Source: Treponema sp. (GTDB lineage: Bacteria; Spirochaetota; Spirochaetia; Treponematales; Breznakiellaceae). From it: 44,549 nt of DNA. This document shows positions 40,676 to 44,549 of this stretch, piece after piece (position 1 is the stretch's first letter; each line of letters begins with the position of its first letter). The DNA is taken from assembly GCA_031265435.1 (NCBI GenBank), contig JAISCR010000065.1, positions 1 to 44,549 on the forward strand, given 5' to 3'. Made by a program: the position numbers and the translations under genes. Under the pieces are notes generated by a model. The model ran no database searches. It was not told the DNA's origin and saw only the letters and a list, made by a program, of their open reading frames with translations.

Positions 40676-41292
40676 ACGACGGAATAAAACAGCTTGCCGC
40701 CCGGATACGGAACCTCTTTTCCCTGGGCGAATTCCGGAAGCGCTATGGCGACGGAAAAATCCAGGTAAAGACCGTATTCAACCGGGTCGTTGAAAAAAAG
40801 GAAGCCTTCCCCTACGGCTTTAAAGCCAAAGCAAAAAAAGGAACCGTGCTGGTCTTATGTCAGGGCGGCAGCTTCGACGGTTTTGAAATACTCCCGGTTT
40901 TGGATTATGAAGGCGGTCCGGACCTGGAAGAAGGGGACGCCGCCCTGTACACCGAATCCGGCGGATGGGTGATACTCCGGGAAAACGGCGGAATTGAAGC
41001 AGAAGCGAAGTCCGGCCCCATAACGGCTAAAACCAAAGCAGGGAAAATCCTCATCGGGGAAGACGGGAGTATCGCCATGGAGGGATCTGCCGTAGCGCTT
41101 CAGAAAAGCGGCCTCCCCGCGGCCCGGAAAACCGACCCGGTACAAAGTACCGCCGCGGACGACACCGCGTTCTGGCAATGGGTAACCACGGTCAGCTCGA
41201 CGCTTGCCGCCCTAACCGGCGGCAGTCTCACCCCTCCCACCATGATCAATTCAAAAATCACCGGCGGCAGCGCCACGGTCACCATAGGGTAA
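40672..41292 (+). CDS. Mu gp45-like baseplate spike/assembly protein
   Basis: 206 residues, Phage_Mu_Gp45 family: an OB-like N-terminal domain with GEFRKRYGDGKIQVKTVFNR, then repetitive beta-helix-like strands (GGIEAEAKSGPITAKTKAGK, then ILIGEDGSIAMEGSAV) that form the trimeric central spike. It overlaps the preceding gene (ATGA). In Mu order gp45 follows gp44, as here. Confidence 0.88.
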   Translation: MNDGIKQLAARIRNLFSLGEFRKRYGDGKIQVKTVFNRVVEKKEAFPYGFKAKAKKGTVLVLCQGGSFDGFEILPVLDYEGGPDLEEGDAALYTESGGWVILRENGGIEAEAKSGPITAKTKAGKILIGEDGSIAMEGSAVALQKSGLPAARKTDPVQSTAADDTAFWQWVTTVSSTLAALTGGSLTPPTMINSKITGGSATVTIG

Positions 41293-41306
41293 GGCATGAA
41301 AACGGT

Positions 41307-41645
41307 ATGATCGGTACAACGGTAAAAATAGAACACTGGGCCGATGTTCAGGAACTGACACGGATGAGCATCGGAACCGACAAGGGCTCCTGGTGGGCCG
41401 ACCCCGCCTTCGGCTCGGAGATCTGGAAACTCAGGCAGGCGGGGAAAATTGATAACCGTACCGCCGGAACCTTCCAGCGGATGCTGCAGGACTGCCTTAC
41501 CTGGCTCACAGACGACGGGATCGCAGGCGGCGTGGTGTGTACCGCCGAGCGGTCCGGCAAACACGAAATCGCCTATTCGGTAACGGTGTCACGGCCTGAC
41601 ACAGAACCGCTGATCATAAAGGATGTCTGGAATGCCCTTCGGTAG
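41307..41645 (+). CDS. Mu gp46-like baseplate wedge protein (gp25/W family)
   Basis: 112 residues, family Phage_Mu gp46 (PF07409): SIGTDKGSWWADPAFGSEIW near the start is a strong family feature, then QRMLQDCLTWLTDDGIAGGV. It starts at ATG 41307, 14 bases after gp45; a longer open frame to 41178 overlaps gp45. It is a wedge component at the tail base. The next gene starts inside its end. Confidence 0.88.
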   Translation: MIGTTVKIEHWADVQELTRMSIGTDKGSWWADPAFGSEIWKLRQAGKIDNRTAGTFQRMLQDCLTWLTDDGIAGGVVCTAERSGKHEIAYSVTVSRPDTEPLIIKDVWNALR

Positions 41646-42695
41646 AGAAAGCCTGGCGGCGCTGCTGGACCGCTCATACCACAATTACATGAGCCTCTTC
41701 AAGCCCCTGGATAAAACACCCCGGTATAATCTGCTTAAAATTTTCTCCCAGGTTGACGCCGGCATGTACCACCAGCTGGTGGGCGACCTCGCCTTCCTGG
41801 CCGATCAGATTTTCCCGGATACCGCCTCAGGCGAATACCTGCGGCTCCACTGGTCCGACCGGGTACCGCCGTTATATGCCGTGGCGGCCGCGGGAACGGT
41901 TCTCATACCCGGCGTACCCACGCCGCCGTCCCCGCGGGCCTCGTCTATGCCTCCGCCACGGGTCAGCGATACTATACCGAATCCGCGTACCGGATAGGCA
42001 CGGACGGAACCGCCGCCGCCAGGGTCAAAGCCGAAGCGTCAGGCGTCGAAACAAACCTCCCGCCTGATGAGGAACTGTCCCTGGTGTCTTCCATCCCTCC
42101 GGGCATTGATTCGACCGCGGTGGTAAGCGGGGAGGGCATCACAGGCGGCGCCGACGCGGAGAGCGACGAAGCCTACCTGGTCAGGGTTTTGCAAACCTTG
42201 CGGAACGCAACCCGGTATGGGAAAAGCGGAGACTTCGCCGACTGGGCCGTCGACTCAAGCCCCGAAGTATCAAAAGCCTGGGAGTTTAAAAACTTCGGCG
42301 TGTTCGGCGCGCTTTTGATACAGGTCATCGGCGGGAATCACATTGACGGCATAACCCCGGTCGGCGGCCTGGCCCTGGTAACGGAGTACATCAATACCGT
42401 GGCGCCGCCGGTGCTGTTCACCGTTCGCACCCCGGCCTTACGTCCCCTCAATCCCGCCGTCGCCCTTGTACCGGCGGAAGACACGCTTACCAACCGGGAG
42501 ATCGTTACCGGCCGCCTTAAAACATACCTCGAAGCCACCGCCCGCCCCGGCATCCGCTACACCGCCGGCATGCTCCGGGACGCGCTCATCGACGGGGTAA
42601 CCATCAGCGGCGGCGCCGTCAAACTTTCAGACAGTACCACCGGGGAAGTAAACACCACCATTTTACAGCTGCCGGTGTTAGGAGACCTGTCATGA
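41632..42695 (+). pseudogene. Mu gp47-like baseplate J protein, split by a frameshift
   Basis: Two frames together make one baseplate J/gp47 protein of about 354 residues. Frame 1 from ATG 41632 (AAGGA eight bases upstream) reads MPFGRESLAALLDRS to GTVLIPGVP, then runs into an unrelated PPSPRASS tail and stops at 41997. The correct sequence continues in the -1 frame as VPAGLVYASATGQRYYTESA and on to the stop at 42695. A single base is missing within about 41914-41930, near ACCCACGCC. No classical slippery heptamer is seen, so this is a mutation or sequencing error rather than programmed frameshifting. J forms part of the baseplate wedge. Confidence 0.85.
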
Positions 42696-43381
42696 GAATG
42701 AAGGTACAAACCCCGCAGCAGTACGAAGCCTCCCTCCGTAAACTTTTCCCCCGCGGAGAGTACTGGGATCGCCAGTTCGCGGATCCGCACAGCGACTGTT
42801 CTCTTTTTTGCAAGGCAAAAACGGCGGAACTCGTGCAGTTACGAAAGAGAATGTCCGGCCTTCATGATGAGAGCATGATTACTACCGCAGTTGAAACGCT
42901 GGATAACTGGGAGCGGGTATGTACCGGATCGGTTACCATTGGCCTTGATGCCGAAGAAAGACGGACGCTCCTCATGGCGGAAACACGGGGCCGCATAAAT
43001 CTTACTGTTATCAAAGAGATCGCCCGGGTGTACGGGATGGAAATATCAAACATCGAATTCCCGTTCCGGCCGGCCTTTTTCGGCTTTTCCCGGTGTGGAC
43101 ATAACCGTATCGCAAGCCTTGCCGCCTTTTCAACCGTCACTATCCATGCCGCCATTGGACAAAAAAAAGCCTACGCCCTGTTTGAAAAACATTACCGCCG
43201 CTCCTGTTTCGGTTTTTCCCGGTGCGGCCTGGACAGACACATGCACCCCGGCATCCCTACAGCCTTACACACGTACATTGAACTTGAAAACGACGATTCG
43301 ATGTTTGATCGGTTTAAAGCAAACATATCCACGTGGCTCCAGGCCAATCACATAATCTATTTCAGTTTTGGAGGTCAGTAA
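42692..43381 (+). CDS. Mu gp48-like tail protein (DUF2313)
   Basis: 229 residues. DUF2313/gp48 pattern: N-terminal LRKLFPRGEYWDRQF; two FGFSRCG motifs (about residues 130 and 173), which correspond to the family G-x-S-R-C-G elements. In myophages of the Mu type gp48 lies between gp47 and the tail fibre and helps to attach fibres to the baseplate. It overlaps its neighbours by 4 bases and 1 base. Confidence 0.85.
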   Translation: MRMKVQTPQQYEASLRKLFPRGEYWDRQFADPHSDCSLFCKAKTAELVQLRKRMSGLHDESMITTAVETLDNWERVCTGSVTIGLDAEERRTLLMAETRGRINLTVIKEIARVYGMEISNIEFPFRPAFFGFSRCGHNRIASLAAFSTVTIHAAIGQKKAYALFEKHYRRSCFGFSRCGLDRHMHPGIPTALHTYIELENDDSMFDRFKANISTWLQANHIIYFSFGGQ

Positions 43382-44193
43382 TGGCAGGCATGTATCCGGC
43401 AGATCAGATCCTTTCGATATTCGGAGAACAAGTCCAATGGCCCGGACTCGATCCGGGAAGCGGCAAATTCACCAACGGCAGCTTTACCGATCCCCTGGTA
43501 AAACCCTCGTTTATCCCGGCGGAGACCATCAACCTCATCCTGGATAATCTGGCCGGCTTAATCACAGCCCTCGGCGGCACCCCGGACAATGCACGTGAGG
43601 ACCAGCTTAAAAATGCCGTAATGGCGAAGCTGGCGCCGCTGGCATCCATGGAGTGGGTAACGACAAAGCTGGTACCGCTGGCATCTATGGAGTGGGTAAA
43701 AAGTACCGTCTGGCCCATCGGGACCGTTTACACCCAATATCCCGCAACCGACGCCGCCGGCAATCCCGTCGCCACAGGAGACGCGGCAACAGAGTTCCCC
43801 GCCTCCCAGGCGCCGGCAGCCCTCTTCGGCGGCACGTGGATAGCCTGCTTTGAAAACGAGAGCGTCTTCTTCCGATCAGGCGGGAAAACCAACCTGTCAA
43901 CCGATGGGCGTTCCAACGGGAAGCAGGGAGATGCGAGCAGAAATATAACAGGTGGTATCGGCGGGGATAACAATGGATTAGCCATGGTTAATAATGGGAA
44001 CATATCTGGGGTAGGCGCCATTACTATTAGCAGCAACAAGGCTTCCTTTTATCTTAATAACGGTACTTGGAGTGGTGAGCTTCGAAGCCTTGGTATTAAT
44101 GCTGCCAATGCTCCTAACTCCCCAACAGCTTCCGAAAACCGTCCGGTAAACCGGCGTATCATTATCTGGAAAAAAACCGCCATGGCGGTATAA
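43381..44193 (+). CDS. Phage tail fibre/collar protein
   Basis: 270 residues. The N-terminal part (PADQILSIFGEQVQWPGLDP) probably binds the baseplate; residues 83-108 are two 13-residue repeats KL(A/V)PLASMEWV; next is the tail-collar motif WPIGTVYTQYP with ALFGGTWIACF; the C terminus, SENRPVNRRIIIWKKT, is the usual trimer tip ending. The Gly/Asn-rich stretch about 175-250 is the likely receptor-binding part. GGAGG precedes ATG 43381; the open frame from 43333 overlaps gp48. It probably determines which cell surface the phage binds. Confidence 0.82.
   Translation: MAGMYPADQILSIFGEQVQWPGLDPGSGKFTNGSFTDPLVKPSFIPAETINLILDNLAGLITALGGTPDNAREDQLKNAVMAKLAPLASMEWVTTKLVPLASMEWVKSTVWPIGTVYTQYPATDAAGNPVATGDAATEFPASQAPAALFGGTWIACFENESVFFRSGGKTNLSTDGRSNGKQGDASRNITGGIGGDNNGLAMVNNGNISGVGAITISSNKASFYLNNGTWSGELRSLGINAANAPNSPTASENRPVNRRIIIWKKTAMAV
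43627..43704 (+). repeat. Two tandem 39-bp repeats in the fibre gene
   Basis: 43627-43665 and 43666-43704 encode KLAPLASMEWVTT and KLVPLASMEWVKS. The DNA copies differ at only a few positions. Copy-number change would keep the frame, lengthening or shortening the fibre shaft. Confidence 0.85.
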
Positions 44194-44202
44194 GGAGTTT
44201 TT

Positions 44203-44549
44203 ATGAACGAACCTGTTATGTTTATTACTATCTTAAACGGCATTATCACGTCGGTACAACACGGAGACATTAATGCGGACTTTTTCGGCACCCCCTATTA
44301 CGGACATGAGCGGAGAGAAGTCCCCTACGGCACACACGTAATACCGCTTGAGCCGTTAAGTTTTTATGACGAAGGCTTTATCCGTAAGCCGGACGCCCAG
44401 CTTATCGACGAAGGCCTCATGGAGCTTCCGGAAGGCTACGTCAGGGAGGGGGATGAAATCCGTAAAATGACCGAGGAGGAAAAAATCATTGCCGGGCTGA
44501 TTTCCCCCCGACCGGGCACCAAAGTAGAAAACGGCGCCATCGTTCCGAT
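44203..44549 (+). CDS. Phage protein after the tail fibre gene, 3' end outside the window
   Basis: 115 codons are visible, starting at ATG 44203 with TAAGGAG at 44191-44197 and remaining open to the window end. The start reads MNEPVMFITILNGIITSVQ, then an alpha/beta stretch with GYVREGDEIRKMTEEEKI, a pattern often seen in small tail-fibre accessory proteins. The position matches Mu gp50/U (fibre assembly), but sequence likeness to U was not evident. Function uncertain. Confidence 0.7.
   Translation, partial: MNEPVMFITILNGIITSVQHGDINADFFGTPYYGHERREVPYGTHVIPLEPLSFYDEGFIRKPDAQLIDEGLMELPEGYVREGDEIRKMTEEEKIIAGLISPRPGTKVENGAIVP

Noticed and set aside
41907-41930. Programmed -1 frameshift in gp47
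   Set aside because: No X-XXY-YYZ heptamer or downstream structure is evident.
43381-44549. Diversity-generating retroelement at the fibre gene
   Set aside because: No reverse transcriptase, accessory gene or template/variable repeat pair in the window.
1-44549. CRISPR arrays, rRNA or tRNA genes
   Set aside because: No regularly spaced repeats of CRISPR type and no tRNA/rRNA-like sequence was recognised by eye; a covariance-model scan could not be run.

Overview
The window looks like chromosomal DNA of a carbohydrate-fermenting, host- or gut-associated spirochaete, most likely a Treponema of the termite-gut type. The grounds are family resemblance only: many sugar importers, secreted binding proteins whose signal peptides end in FAGGRQ followed by Ser/Gly runs, a CNB-TPR-CNB-HTH regulator, and glycogen and galactose metabolism genes. 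No database search could be run.

Region 1 (1-1481) is the end of an RND efflux pump gene and its TolC-like outer-membrane partner. Region 2 (1568-14933) is a sugar sensing and uptake island. A lipoprotein sugar sensor, a LytS-type histidine kinase and a YesN/AraC-type response regulator form one operon. Downstream lie two complete CUT2 (ribose/xylose-class) ABC importers: binding protein, fused ATPase, two permeases and an unrecognised 195-residue protein; then a ChvE/XylF-like binding protein, XylG-like ATPase and XylH/GguB-like permease. Both binding-protein genes are preceded by paired copies of an (A/C)(T/C)CGTAAnAAAAC-like motif, a candidate site for the response regulator. Each importer has a hairpin between the binding-protein and ATPase genes.

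Region 3 (14962-25001) is housekeeping: a MrfA/MrfB (YprA/YprB) DNA-repair helicase and nuclease pair, divergent glgC, a minus-strand operon of a secreted hypothetical protein, a DUF192 protein and ClpC, and a double cyclic-nucleotide-binding regulator. Region 4 (25096-36653) is a second sugar island. A zinc alcohol/polyol dehydrogenase is divergent from an LplABC-type oligosaccharide importer, with a 24-bp perfect palindrome of LacI-operator type between them. A LacI regulator follows, then a tight operon: sugar nucleotidyltransferase, galE, galK, a mannitol-dehydrogenase-family oxidoreductase and rdgB. No galT is visible, so the nucleotidyltransferase may make UDP-galactose directly.

Region 5 (36725-39286, minus) holds a DUF4838 glycosidase-like gene and a CBM9-like gene that lacks its 5' end. 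Region 6 (39326-39650) is a decayed IS200/IS605-type element with several strong palindromes. Region 7 (39653 to the window end) is the baseplate and tail-fibre end of a Mu-like prophage, in Mu order (gp44/P, 45, 46, 47, 48, fibre, next gene). The genes on both sides of the IS remnant are cut at their 5' ends, so the remnant marks a deletion or rearrangement scar, or possibly an assembly join. The gp47 gene carries a one-base frameshift.
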